From: Epiperipatus broadwayi
Taxonomy: Eukaryota; Onychophora; Udeonychophora; Euonychophora; Peripatidae
Assembly: GCA_028023455.1 (NCBI GenBank)
Contig: JAQFVV010012498.1
Coordinates: 4,011,797 to 4,075,796, forward strand
Reading direction: 5' to 3'
DNA: 64,000 bases
In this document: piece by piece, positions 39,659 through 55,965 of the stretch
Layout: each line of letters begins with the position of its first letter
Position numbering within the stretch: the first letter of the stretch is position 1
The notes under the pieces: model-generated
Seen by the model: only the letters and a program-made list of their open reading frames with translations
Databases searched by the model: none
Told to the model about the DNA's origin: nothing
Program-made: the position numbers and the translations under genes

Positions 39659-40210
39659 ATATATCACAATACAGTACAATTTACATAAATTATATTCTTT
39701 TAGAAGTACTTTTGACTATACACTTTGTAGTCTTTATCAACTATATAACATTGAATAATCAAAATGAGACGACCTTTAACAATACCTAAATTCAATTGAG
39801 ATTTTCCACAATTCTGTTATCTTAACATTTGATGACTGGCGATTCATTAACATTTGACGATTTCTTGAAATTAATATAGCCTCTTTTATTTTACGTTTAT
39901 TATGACAATGTTCAATTTGAATAATTTTCATATTTTTATAATCAAATTCAAATTTAACATTGTTATAATAAACGTAAAATAAAAGAGGCTATGTTAATTT
40001 CAAGAAATTGTCAAATGTTAATGAATCGCCAGTCATCAAATGTTAAGATAACAGAATTGTGGGAAATCTGAATTGAACTATGGGTATTGTTAAAGGTTGT
40101 CTCATTTTGATTATTCAATGTTATATAGTTGATAAAGACTACAAAGTGTACAGTCGAAAGTACTTCTAAAAGAATATAATTTATGTAATTTGTACTGTAT
40201 TTTGATATAT
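39659..40210. repeat. Long foldback repeat
   Basis: Arms 39659-39922 and 39946-40210 (about 265 bp) are close reverse complements around a 23-bp loop. There is no protein motif. It sits between the adapter relic and an (AT)n tract. Either a foldback transposon, another folded-back element tail, or an artefactual inverted duplication. Confidence 0.8.
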
Positions 40211-40269
40211 ATATATTGATTTGTATATTACATATATTGTGAAACGAATACAGATATCAAACTTTATTT

Positions 40270-40272
40270 ATT

Positions 40273-40298
<26 letters not shown>
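40270..40298. repeat. (AC)n microsatellite
   Basis: ACAC run passing into a short AT run at 40299-40308. Confidence 0.9.
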
Positions 40299-40309
<11 letters not shown>

Positions 40310-40366
40310 AAATCACACTAAATACACAACTGAAGCAAACTATCCAAGAAAATTTATATATATATA

Positions 40367-40760
40367 TATGTAATCACAAAAAACAGTCATCACTTAGATA
40401 TTACCAATATCAATAACAATCACTGATTTCTAACTGTTGACAAGGCAACCTTCTAAACACCAAAAATTGCAACTTGACCACAGAGATTAAAAATTATTGA
40501 TACAAAGAAATTTAAATGAACCTCTTTAAACAGGGAAATAAAGCCTATTATGAATGCAGACCTATAAATAGGCAATTTTAACATTACAAACTGTAACTAT
40601 AAATTTCAAATTGCATCCAAAGTATTATTTAAATAATAAGTGTAATAATGATCATGGCTAAATGGGCTTATATGTAATCATTAAAAAACAGTCAACTCTT
40701 AATCAATCCCAATATCAATAACAATCAATAATTTCTAACTGGTATCCTGGAAAGCTCCTT
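40367..40760. repeat. Imperfect direct repeat, about 305-bp spacing
   Basis: TATGTAATCA then AAAAAACAGTCA and CAATATCAATAACAATCA occur at 40367-40460 and again at 40670-40760. The interior has no frame. Confidence 0.55.
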
Positions 40761-43700
40761 TTAACAATAAAGATAGAATCCTACCCTCATTAATGTTCTA
40801 ATAAAGTAGCTGGCAACTGGTGGTCCACAGACCACTAGTGGTCTGTGACAATTTTAATGGTCCATGACGAAATTCAGATATTTAAATTTGATAAGCTCAT
40901 TTAATAAAATTTTGAAATCAAAAATAAATTTTATTTAAGCTGTATTATTATATATTGTACCGGACAACCATATAACAATCAATCTAAACTCAAAGTCGGA
41001 TTCAAACACTGTCTAACCAAAAATTTTACTCTAGACCAAACTGAATTCAAACCCGACTCACGAGCTCAGATCAAATCACTGGATGATGTGTCGATGGTAC
41101 ATGACTATGCACCTAGAAACTAGCTCAATGGATGATGATGATTTGAGACCCCTGATATGACTCTAATAACGTATAATAAAATAACTAAGGATATTTATAA
41201 GTCAATTCATATATGTATGTTCGGGTTGCCAATACAGATAGCGAGCATTACAATTAAAATAATTATTGAATAATAAAGAAAGTTAAAAACCAAATGTGTT
41301 AATAAAATGTGTAATAATAATAAACATTTGTTCAACATTTATGATTAAGATTATATATATATATATATATATATAACCTCTAGTATCTAAAATGGAATTT
41401 ATAATTTACAATAAGAATGGCAGTCATTATTATATGCCGATAACTATTACGCAATATTATAGGAAGATTATACGTGTCTATGGCCAGACAAGAAAATAAA
41501 GATAAATAAAGATATTTTGCTGTGACAGAAATTATGATTCTAATTCTAAAGGAAAGAATGTGAGATTTATTTTCACATTCGTAAATCAATTCACAAAGAG
41601 CAAGAAAGTATTTAGGGCATAACTTTAATATTTAATAGAAAACTTATTTAATTATAAATGAATATGAATTTGTTCAACTTTAATAAAAATCAATTCATCA
41701 TGGTTTATGAGCATGAAAGTGGGCTTTACTTGAACTAAGGAATAAACGGTACTGACATCTTATGAGCTATAAAAATAAAAGATAATGGCTTGTCAGTGAT
41801 TTAAGTAGGAGGGTGGCTTGTGTTTTACAAGCCTTCCTGCCCTATCAAGGAGACTTGGAACACATGCAAAGCCAGGCCGGGTCATAGCTATGAACGTTTG
41901 GTGTTCCAAATATAATATGAACGAGAGAGGAAGTGCTTTTTTCCTATTTAATTAAACTAACAGTAATATTACCGGGAACAAGCCTATGAAGCCGGAGATG
42001 GCTCGCATCAGCAACATTCAGAAAATGATGATTTGGTAAACATTGGGTTTAAATAATAAAACCCATTTTATATATTGAATGCTCTACGTGATGACCTGAT
42101 CAAGTTAAATTAAAGTCAAATGAGCTTTAACTAAAAGTAATTAACACAATTATAAAATTATATGACTTATACCCTAAATATCATACCTCCCTGAATATTA
42201 ATACAGAAATACAAATTTAAATTATAATATGTTCATTTTATTCTCTTTATCAACCTTTAGCAAAACATTTTAAGATTATGAACATGAATAGATAAACATT
42301 TGTAAACTAGATAAAATAGTTGGGGCATAGATTAGAAACTGAGCTAATAATTTATTATTATCCATTAATAAAAATAGCAAAATTTGTATAAATCGTTCAA
42401 CGCGACAATTAATAGAACCATCTTAAATTACTTCCGATAGGCAAAATTTACTATGAAACTTAATATTATATTATTTTCATGAGGTATGCATAACAAAGAA
42501 AATTACTGTCAAGTTGAAGTATTATTGGCATATAATCAAAAATAAATGATATTAATAATCATCTAGCAAATATATAATAAGGTTAGATAAACAAACAGCC
42601 ATCGTAAGAAAGGAAAGTTAACAGATATTAAATTTTAAAGACTAGAGATTAAGATAGAGAATTACTACATAATTTAATATAGCATAAATAAAAAGAGAAT
42701 TTTACAATAGATAGCTGAAAATGTGTTTTAACTTAAAGTTCAGAACTGGCCAGAAAGTTGCGGTTCAAAAGGAAAGATCATACCTGTCCTTCAATGGCTT
42801 GTTCCTTAGTGTATATGGTAGAGTCTAATTTGGTTGAAACATAGGTACGCATTTTCACTTATTGGAATAGCATTTTGATTGACTCTTTCAGGTTTGCAGC
42901 AGCACAATTGGTGTGGAAAAGTTTAGATTAGCAGCTACATTAAAGATCTTTGGGGGACACTGGGCCCAGTGGTCAGATTCCTGAAGTTAGCCCCTCACCA
43001 TGATGGAGACACTATATAAATTCATAATTTAAGATGCATAGATTTTAGTAGCACTTTTTTCAAAGCAAATAAAGCTTCTCCTTTCTCCAAACTTTTTTGG
43101 GCTATTTATACTGTCCTCTGGTTTCCCACTGATTCTGACTCTAGATGCCTTCAGGATAAAGCTTCTTGCATTATCAAGGTTACACATTTTTACTAATTGA
43201 TTTTAGATAATTCTTTGGTAAGGGTTTCAAACTCATTAACTTTGAATTCATTTTTTAATTAGAAAATGAATTTGTAAATCAGAAAAACGATTTTAATTAG
43301 GAACCGTCCTTATATTTCACTATATAAATGACATCTGCAAAGCGCATGTGTATCAGCTTATTGGCTTATTAATATTATAGATTATAAAGAAAAACATCAC
43401 GCTATATATAAAAAAATGTCTTGTTTACATATGTTTAATTATAAGAATGACGTATCGTAAATTCTAGAAATTTCATTGGCGTCATTCATTTACGATGTAG
43501 AAAAGTAATTTAAAGTGATCAATTAATAACTTCACACTCTTCATATCAAACACTTCAGATTTGGCCATACATATACGGTTAGGTCGAAAATATAGGTGGA
43601 TTCATTCTATATTTTCTTAAAGACTTTATCTTGGGTTTGAAAAAGTGGGAGTATTCATTTTTATAGTGACACCTGCAAAGCGCATGTGTATCAGCTTATT

Positions 43701-45871
43701 GGCTTATTAATATTATAGATTATAAACAAAAACATCGCGCTATATAAAAAAAAATGTCTTGTTTATAAATAAATTGTATGATGTCAACCTAAATGTAATG
43801 TGAAAGTTCATAATAAAAATATAATAGAAAAAAATTATAATCATCCTTATTAATCCATTCTATGTATAGATGGTAAAATTTGAGTGTGCTAAAACATCTA
43901 TTCATTTATAATTTCTCTCTTTAGAAATTCTGCTTTGAATTGTAGTGATTCAAAGCATATCTTCACAGCATAGATGGTAAATGCTAGGTCAATTTCATCT
44001 TAGTTTTGATGATTATAGTTTCATGGATAATGCTTTTTCCCTCAATGTCATTCTACAATTAGCAATGCATGGTGGCCTGTATTGTTATTTGTATATTTTT
44101 ACTACAATATCTTAAATGAAGTAAAAACAATATTTTTCCTATTAGATATTCTTAAATAAAGTTGATGTATGACTTGAAGTAAGAAACACTTTAGAAATAT
44201 TAAATAATTTGAATTTAATTTTGGAGATTTTACTTTCAAATCCCTCATTTGGCTAGATTTGAATCTATGCACCTTTTATTCTTTTCCTGAAGATCCCAAG
44301 AGTTATTTCTATTAATATTTTAGTTTAATAGTAGCTGGAATTTTTATTCAAACTGCAAGTTCGATTTCTGTGTATAAATTTTACACAGGCTGTTCAGCCA
44401 ATGACATTTTTTTTGTCTGTTTATGGAAAAGAAGCTCATTGATTTTTATATTTTTCCCATTATCAAAATGAAGATGTTTTATAGAAGGTAATTTTTGGAT
44501 GACTTTGAGTATTAGGTCCATGATTATGATTTAGGTTGATTATTTACATCATTATTAGTGATTATTATTATATATAATGTATTAGTAACAATAAAAAATT
44601 TATTTATTTATTTCCTTTAAATGATCTTTCATTTTTTACTTGTATCTAAACTATCCAATCATAATTCCATCATATTGTTTTAGTGTATATTGAAATGATA
44701 GTATTTTGTCTAACATCCCATTTCACTTACTATGCCCCATAGTAGTTTTCTATCCTCAGCTCAAATCCATCCAATTCCATGTATATCATCATATATTAAT
44801 ATATATGTTCATATGTATTTACATAGGTGTATGTACATTTAGGTATATTTGCATAAATTTAGGTATATTAATGTCTGTATGAATGAAGGTGCAATGTAAT
44901 AGATTTTACAAAGCAATGCAATCGAATTATTTTATCTTTAAGATTATTGTAAAATTTAAGTACAAATTTAATTTCATTTACATATAAATTTCCAATTTCA
45001 GAGGACAAGACTACATATATAGCAGAATGTTTACAAAACTTAAATCTCTTTTAAAAGATTGCCTATTTCTTGGAAAATCTCACATCACATGCACCTGGTT
45101 TAATTTTGTGGAAACCAAGAGCAGATTTTTAAAATAAATTCTAAAATAGATTTAAGACAAAAAAGCAGTCATGCTGCACTATTTTATGAATAACTTAGAT
45201 TTTTTTTTCTGTTCTAAAGTTAATAAAACTATATTAAAACTTAAGATTAAAATTTTATAAATTGTAAACAAGTTTATGGTCTTTGCATGGGAAGTAAAAG
45301 AGTTAGTATACCTCCATTCCCCTCCAAATTAAGAACTAAAGGTTCACTCTCTTAAGTCTTTGAAATGTATTGCTTCTGAAGGCTATGCCTGATTTCAAAA
45401 TGAAAACAGTCAGCTAGAAGGCAACAAATTTGCCATCTTCTTTTGGAAGACTGGTCTATGGTAATGGTGAAGTTCAAGACAAACAGCCTGCCAAGAGAAC
45501 ATCAGACAAGACAGCCAGGTAGAGAAAGCTGGTGTGAAATGCAATAAAGGATACCTCAGCTAAAAGAAAATTGGTTATTTTTTTCCTGCAGAGTTCTATA
45601 AAATAAATCTTAAATCAACCATTTTAATAAATTCCTTAAGCTAGCTATATAAAATTGAACATTCATAAATTGTAACTTCTAAATGTTTTCTTAGTAAATT
45701 AAACTTAAACTCTGTAATAATTTAATGTAACTTTGGATTAATAATGATAATTGTAACAATCTTGCCTATTAAATGAATATTCCTAATCTGTGGTCATGCT
45801 TATTTTTTTATTTTATTTTGTTTATTGTATTGAATTTATGATATGCCATAATTCAAAACACATATTATTAA
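40761..45871. other. Mostly empty interval with a direct repeat pair
   Basis: No gene supported. Slightly less AT-rich patches at 41770-41960, 42840-43010 and 45290-45560 have no frame or recognised RNA. A GGTGGTCCACAGACCACTAGTGG palindrome-like core begins near 40814. Microsatellite at 41352-41373. The frame at 41380-41589 (-) has no motif. Confidence 0.5.
43321..43773. repeat. Direct repeat pair carrying CTGCAAAGCGCATGTG
   Basis: About 105 bp at 43321-43425 recurs at 43660-43773 with few differences, 340 bp apart. Both copies contain GCAAAGCGCATGTG, nearly the same GC-rich word as in the hairpin at 30-192. The repeat could represent the ends of a roughly 450-bp element. Confidence 0.65.
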
Positions 45872-45875
45872 TAAT

Positions 45876-46418
45876 TCATTTCAAACTCCACCTTCCCTTA
45901 ATATCAAAAGAAGTCTTCATAAGATTGATAGCCTCAGAATCAAGGAGTTTTATCATCAAAGTCTCCTTTATTCTTCTTTTTAACTCATTCTTTTCATAAA
46001 AAATAACCGAAGCATTGTTAAACAATATTCTATGACCTGTATTCAATTCATGAATATATAAAACTGAGTTAAGATACCTATGTTTAACCCTACTTATATG
46101 AACCTTAACCCTTTCATTAAGGCTAAATTTACTCTGGCCTACATAAAATTTACCATAACTACATGGAATTTTATAAACAATACAAGGAATAGACCTACTA
46201 TCAATAGACTGCTTTGAACCATTAAGTAATGAATTCAAATCAGAACCTTTCCTCCATGCAACATTCTTTCCACCTAACAAATGACTATTCCTATAAACCA
46301 AATTATAAATGGATGCTTTAAATGGTAAAAACATATAATCATCATCCTTACCAACAAAATTCTTATCATCCAAATCACGACTATAAACATTATGATTAAA
46401 TTTCACTTTTTTTATTTG
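45876..46418 (-). pseudogene. Inverted partial copy: GIY-YIG endonuclease of Penelope-like element
   Basis: A 176-codon open frame on the minus strand (46406 down to 45876) is collinear with residues 44 onward of the plus-strand endonuclease frame. The CIVYKIPCSYGKFYVGQ stretch keeps the paired tyrosines, but the plus-strand CSC is CSY here and GIVY is CIVY. The downstream Arg (NERVKVH) and Glu (YEKNELKRR) remain. The N-terminus is cut by the inversion junction. Confidence 0.8.
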
Positions 46419-46436
46419 GAGTGTAGTATTATTAAT

Positions 46437-46748
46437 ATGTTTTCATGTTCTATTAAATTATTTGTTAGGTATGTTGATAATTGTTTGTTTGTTATTCAGA
46501 AAGAGAAATTAGAAGAGTTTTTATGTGAATTGAATGGTTTTGATTCTAGTATTAAGTTTACATTTGAGGGGGGTGGTTTTGATTTTGTAAAATTAAAGTT
46601 TTTAGATTTAAATGTTGAGAAGGTTAATGATGTTTTGTTTTGTAGTCATTTTATAAAACTTAAAAATTTGAGAAATATGATTAGGCCTGATAGTTATCAG
46701 CATTTTATACATAAAAATGTCTTTGTTGAACTTTTGTTGTCAGAATAG
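46437..46748 (+). pseudogene. Partial Penelope-like reverse transcriptase (palm and thumb)
   Basis: FVRYVDNCLFVI at 46461-46496 is the catalytic Y-x-D-D box, but the second Asp is Asn (YVDN). It is followed at the right distance by KFLDLNV (the FLDV-type motif) and a degenerate HF-x-K-x-x-x-R-x-x-x-R-P-D stretch corresponding to the conserved block after the palm. Upstream motifs 1-4 are absent because of truncation at 46419. The frame ends at 46748, and the endonuclease frame is in a different phase, so a frameshift lies around 46717-46748. Confidence 0.8.
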
Positions 46749-47370
46749 AAGGCTTAATAATTTTAATAATGATGCTGATATTCAAAGAAGTCAATTTGCT
46801 GCTGAATATGTAGAATTGGGTCATGATTTTATTAAAAAAGTGGTATTTAATAATAATGTTTATAGTTGTGATTTGGATGATAAGAATTTTGTTGGTAAGG
46901 ATGATGATTATATGTCTTTACCATTTAAAGCATCAATTTATAATTTGGTTAATAGGAATAGTCATTTGTTAGGTGGAAAAAAGATTGCATGGAGAAAAGG
47001 TTCTGATTTGAATTCATTACTTAATGGTTCAAAGCAGTCTATTGATAGTAGGTCTATTCCTGGTATTGTTTATAAAATTCCATGTAGTTGTGGTAAATTT
47101 TATGTAGGTCAGAGTAAATTTAGCCTTAATGAAAGGGTTAAGGTTCATATAAGTAGAGTTAAACATAGGTATCTTAACTCAGCTTTATATATTCATGAAT
47201 TGAATACAGGTCATAGAATATTGTTTAACAATGCTTCGGTTATTTTTTATGAAAAGAATGAGTTAAAAAGAAGAATAAAGAAGACTTTGATGATAAAACT
47301 CCTTGATTCTGAGGCTATCAATCTTATGAAGGCTTCTTTTGATATTAAGGGAAGGTGGAGTTTGAAATGA
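46717..47370 (+). pseudogene. GIY-YIG endonuclease domain of Penelope-like element
   Basis: A 217-codon open frame. The linker (about residues 1-95) leads to GIVYKIPCSCGKFYVGQ, where GIVY and YVG form the two-tyrosine GIY-YIG core and CSC supplies the cysteines typical of Penelope-type endonucleases. Next come the catalytic Arg region NERVKVHISR, HELNTGHR, and the metal-binding Glu in FYEKNELKRRI, ending DIKGRWSLK. The endonuclease would nick target DNA for target-primed reverse transcription. Domain residues look intact, but the upstream frameshift and truncated reverse transcriptase mean no functional polyprotein. Confidence 0.85.
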
Positions 47371-47394
47371 ATTATGGGAAGGTTTGTTTGTTTG

Positions 47395-47436
<42 letters not shown>

Positions 47437-47452
47437 TTCCATTAGGTTGATT

Positions 47453-47495
47453 TTCACTTGAGAAGGTCTATTTGTAGTAGATGAAACCATGGTTG
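47453..47495 (+). other. Hammerhead-like motif in the PLE 3' tail
   Basis: CACTTGAGAAGGTC, a stem-loop CTA-TTTGTAG-TAG, then ATGAAACC. The order and spacing (CTGANGA-like, stem II, GAAAC) match the hammerhead skeleton known in Penelope-like terminal repeats, but the core is CTTGAGA, so it should not cleave. Also present at 39459-39496 (+) and its inverted copy at 38897-38935 (-). Confidence 0.45.
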
Positions 47496-47595
47496 TGTAA
47501 GGATTTTGGTAAAATTTCGAATTTAATCTAGTATTGTATTGTTTTATGGTTTTGCATTTTTATTTTTGCTAGTATAGTGTTAGACAGTTTTGGTG

Positions 47596-47597
<2 letters not shown>

Positions 47598-47676
<79 letters not shown>
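47598..47676. repeat. (AT)n microsatellite
   Basis: About 79 bp of pure AT at the 3' side of locus C. Confidence 0.97.
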
Positions 47677-47681
<5 letters not shown>

Positions 47682-47929
47682 TCGTTAAGTTCCACATATG
47701 CTTTACTCCTCCTTAGTTTATAATATAAACTATTCAAGTTTAATCAGTAAACTAGATCACTTTAATTAATTTTTTTAACATGTTTTATGTATGGTAATGA
47801 ATGATCTGGGATAAAATAGTTTTGCAGGAAGAAACTATAGATTTAGCACATTTGTTTATTTTAATATTTGATATTTTGGGAAACATAACAAATGTGTTTT
47901 TATAAAGCACATGCATGCAATACACATTG

Positions 47930-50150
<2,221 letters not shown>

Positions 50151-50229
50151 ATACGTGGACTGTGAGGGTTCAAACTGTTGGAAAAGTTACTAACTACAAT
50201 GGAACATAGTAGGGGAAACAGGATGATGG

Positions 50230-50800
50230 CTAAATAATACTGTTTCAAGCAGAACCAAAAAAAAAAACCTAATAAGTTTTAAATTTGTTGATGTTTTTTT
50301 TTTTTTTTTTAAAAAAAAAAACAAAACAAAGTGAAAACAAAAAAAAAAAAATCATCATAATTTTTAAATTTGTTTATGTTATTTTTTTTTAAAAAAGCGA
50401 AACCAAAAAAAAAAGCTTACTAACTTTAGTATTTTTTTTTAAAACAAAAATATGAAAACAAAAATACAACCATAATAAGAGTACTAAGTTTTACATTTAA
50501 AAAACAAAAAGAACCCCAACAACCATAATAAGTTGTAAATTTATTGATATTAATAAAAAATAAGACATTTAAAAACTACAAATTCTGTGTTTGATTTCTT
50601 TTGTTCTAAATTTGTTTATGTTAATAAAAAAAATATTGAAAAAGTACAAATTCTGTTTTTTTTTTTTTTTATATAAGAAAAAAGAAAAAAAATGCAAAAA
50701 ACTATGGCCTGGGAATGTTCATATTTTATAGTTTTTGTTTAGCACCAATGCCAACACACAGTGATTCTGTCTAATCAACTATTACCTACTAAAATTATTA
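50230..50800. mobile_element. Diverged relative of the 36-kb TIR element
   Basis: The A-rich body and right end (AGCACCAATGCC ... TATTACCTA) resemble the right end of the element at 35969-37648 (AGCATCAATGCTCC ... TTTTACCTA) at the same spacing. The left terminus was not recognised, so it is a partial or highly diverged copy. Confidence 0.45.
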
Positions 50801-51537
50801 TAATGTTTACTGTGTCATTCATAGTTCACTCCTAAATGTTATCCAAATGTATTTCAATTTCATTAGTTATTATTATATGTGTTATCTAGTAAGTCTTAGG
50901 TGTGTGTGTGTTTATTAATTGATTACTGATTTATTCATAGTTCCCTTAATCTCATACTCCACTCTTTTCTACTGCAGGCATGCAAACTAAAAAAAGCTGA
51001 GTGTAACCTCATATCTATCATTCATAGGGTAGTAAATCATGGAGCGTTGGTGAAGGAACTGAGATGCGATCTGATATCTCAAACCATCATCTAATTCAGT
51101 TTTGAGGTAATTTGCCAAAACTCTGTATTTTATTGCATAAATGTACAAATATGACCATTACAATTTGAGTTGCATCACAATTTATGAGATAATTTTAACA
51201 AAGGTTAGTTATCATGATATATTTTATATCACATGATCACCATATATTATGTTAGCACATAACTGTTATTAAACACTACTGTATGGAGAGTTGTGCCTGT
51301 TTAATTATGTATTTTATAGTTTAATTAAAATATATATTTATCATACTATTAAATTAGGTGTTGAAATGAATAAAACAATTAATGTTTTCTCAGTTATAGT
51401 GCTTGACATTAATTTTTTTTTATTGAAACTAACTTTAATATGTCTTCATTCTCAATAATATAATGGTTGGTAGAGAATTATATTATATTTAGTTTTGAAT
51501 CCAAATTAGGTAAAAAGGTAGTGTAAATGATATTAGA

Positions 51538-51539
<2 letters not shown>

Positions 51540-51625
<86 letters not shown>
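51540..51625. repeat. (AT)n microsatellite, left flank of array B
   Basis: About 86 bp of AT running straight into GATCATTAGATGGAGC, the edge of the retrozyme-like unit. Confidence 0.97.
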
Positions 51626-51628
<3 letters not shown>

Positions 51629-51716
51629 CATTAGATGGAGCTTTACCAAGACCTACAAACAAGCGTATTTTTGTTTACATAAATGTCAGAGTCAGAAATC
51701 ACTGTTTTTTTCATTG

Positions 51717-51776
51717 GATGCACCCTCAGATCAGCTGATTTCAAGCTGATTTGCTATCATCAGTGAAGAATAGAAG
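51717..51776 (-). ncRNA. Hammerhead ribozyme, intact core, weakened helix I (B1)
   Basis: On the minus strand: CTGATGA, TAGC/GCTT with loop AAATCA, GAAA, TCAGCTGA, TC cleavage site, TGAGGGTG. Helix II has only AGC/GCT pairing and outer helix I has decayed (TTCT against GCAT). Confidence 0.75.
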
Positions 51777-52373
51777 TTAGAAGCTAGACCTAAGCACTAA
51801 CTCCAAGCGTTTATGCAACAAGTTTCTATCACTTTGCAAGCATGAATTTTTTAGACACGTAAATGTCTTAAAACTCAGATTATCAAGCCAGATAGTTATA
51901 TGGGTCTGATATCAATTCAGTTTCTCCACATAGTCATAGCCTCTGCAATATATATCATTGTAAGAAACTTTAAAGGTACATTTATGGAAAACAAAAACAA
52001 GTTTTATATACGTAAATTTGCTATCGAAAGAGACAGTGATTTTTGACTCTGACATTTATGTAAACAAAAATACGCTTGTTTGGAGGTCTTGGTAAAGCTC
52101 CATTTATTGATCATAAATACAAGCGATAGCAAGTTTATGTATATAAAACTTGTTTTTGTTTATCATAAATGTACCTTTAAAGTTTCTTGCAATGATATAT
52201 ATTGCAGAGGCTTTGACTATGTGGAGAAACTGAACTGATATCAGACCCATATAGCTATCTGGCTTGATAAGCTGAGTTTGAAGACATTTACATGTCTAAA
52301 AAATGCATGCTTGCAAACTGATAGAAACTTATTGCATAAACACTTGGAGTTAGTGTTTAGGTATAGTTTCTAA

Positions 52374-52432
52374 CTCCTATCCTTCACTGATGATAGCAAA
52401 TTAGCTTGAAATCAGCTGATCTGAGGGTGGAG
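52374..52432 (+). ncRNA. Hammerhead ribozyme, intact core (B2)
   Basis: CTCC, TAT, CCTTCA, CTGATGA (52387-52393), TAGC/GCTT with loop AAATTA, GAAA, TCAGCTGA, TC, TGAGGG-T-GGAG. Outer helix I CTCC/GGAG pairs; one C is missing from the inner strand. Confidence 0.8.
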
Positions 52433-52576
52433 CCAATAAAAGAGACAGTGTTTTCTGACTCTGATGCTTATGTAAACAAAAATACGCTTGTTTGGAGGTC
52501 TTGGTAAAGCTCCATCTATTGATCATAAATACAAGCGATAGCAAGTTAACATATATAAAACTTGTTTTTGTTTTTC

Positions 52577-52597
52577 ATATATATATATATATATATT
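52577..52597. repeat. (AT)n microsatellite, right flank of array B
   Basis: Short AT tract between the array and the adjoining LINE tail. Confidence 0.95.
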
Positions 52598-52609
52598 GTA
52601 ACGGTCAGA

Positions 52610-52950
52610 TTCGTATGCTTCATTAACATAGGCATTTGTTAATTGAATGTAAATGCTTGAAAACAGAAAAGTTACATATAATGAAGTTATGGAAGAATAA
52701 ATATGTAAAAAGTGATTATACAGAAAGTGAATGTTTGTTTTTTATACTGAGTTTGGAAAAAGATAAAGGGGATTTAGATATAAAGATTATAGAGTTGACA
52801 AAGATTATGTTGTGGAAATGGGATGGAGTAGAATATGGGAAAATTTAGAGTGGGGAATGGAAAATAAAGTGGTTAACAGGTTTATCTGGGCATAATTGTT
52901 GAGATATTCTTGACTTCATTTAAGGAGAAGCCACAATAAATCACATCACA
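52610..52950 (+). mobile_element. 5'-truncated LINE 3' end
   Basis: A frame ending at 52848 contains RHLLIECKCLKTEKL, resembling the His-x(4)-Cys motif (H-L-L-x-E-C) near the C-terminus of many LINE ORF2 proteins, followed by a roughly 75-bp 3' UTR and a tail of ATCACATCACATCACC repeats. Reverse transcriptase and endonuclease are absent. It is unlike the 25-kb LINE in sequence. Severe 5' truncation is usual for LINE copies. Confidence 0.6.
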
Positions 52951-55607
<2,657 letters not shown>

Positions 55608-55965
55608 TATCCAAGAAGCTCATTAACACTTTCTAAAAGCTACCTCTGGAAGTATATTAGTTTTATTGGAGAGACTATTGTCACTAACAATCTTAATGCT
55701 AAAGATAATGACATCTGGAAAAATTATAAATTCTGAAGGTTAGTAGAAATTCCATGCAATAATATGATTATATTAATCAATGAATATAACATAAATACAG
55801 TAATATTCAAAGCCATGCATAAAAAATATTGGAAGATCAACCAATTTATCATTATTCTATTAACTTTTAAACTGTATACTTAGGTAAGCTAATCTTTTGT
55901 AATTTATTTTATAACTTTAATAACTGAAACACATGCTTATTATATATGTATCTACATATTTAATA

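Larger units (their letters stand above)
45872..47600 (+). mobile_element. Penelope-like retroelement, 5'-truncated, with head-to-head inverted partial copy (locus C)
   Basis: The plus-strand copy (about 46419-47600) contains a partial reverse transcriptase, a near-complete GIY-YIG endonuclease, and a 3' tail with a stem-loop then GAAACC. Joined at 46418/46419 is a minus-strand copy (45872-46418) that matches 46828-47372 and lacks the 3' tail. This head-to-head arrangement with a truncated partner is a hallmark of Penelope-like insertions. (AT)n tracts occur within the tail (47398-47433) and beyond it (47598-47676). The N-terminal reverse transcriptase fingers are missing, so it is not autonomous. 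Confidence 0.85.
51626..52577. mobile_element. Retrozyme-like array with hammerhead ribozymes (array B)
   Basis: One minus-strand unit (51626 to about 52025) and just over one plus-strand unit (52026-52577), head to head, of the same family as array A but a distinct subfamily with small shared differences (e.g. AAAAATACGC, AGCAAG). Outer edges are GATCAT on the left and TTTTTCAT on the right, each flush with (AT)n, the same two edge sequences seen in array A but swapped. Non-coding. Confidence 0.8.

Noticed and set aside
45290-45560. Less AT-rich patch as a host exon (also 41770-41960 and 53640-53850)
   Set aside because: No open frame across it and no convincing splice signals; left unannotated.
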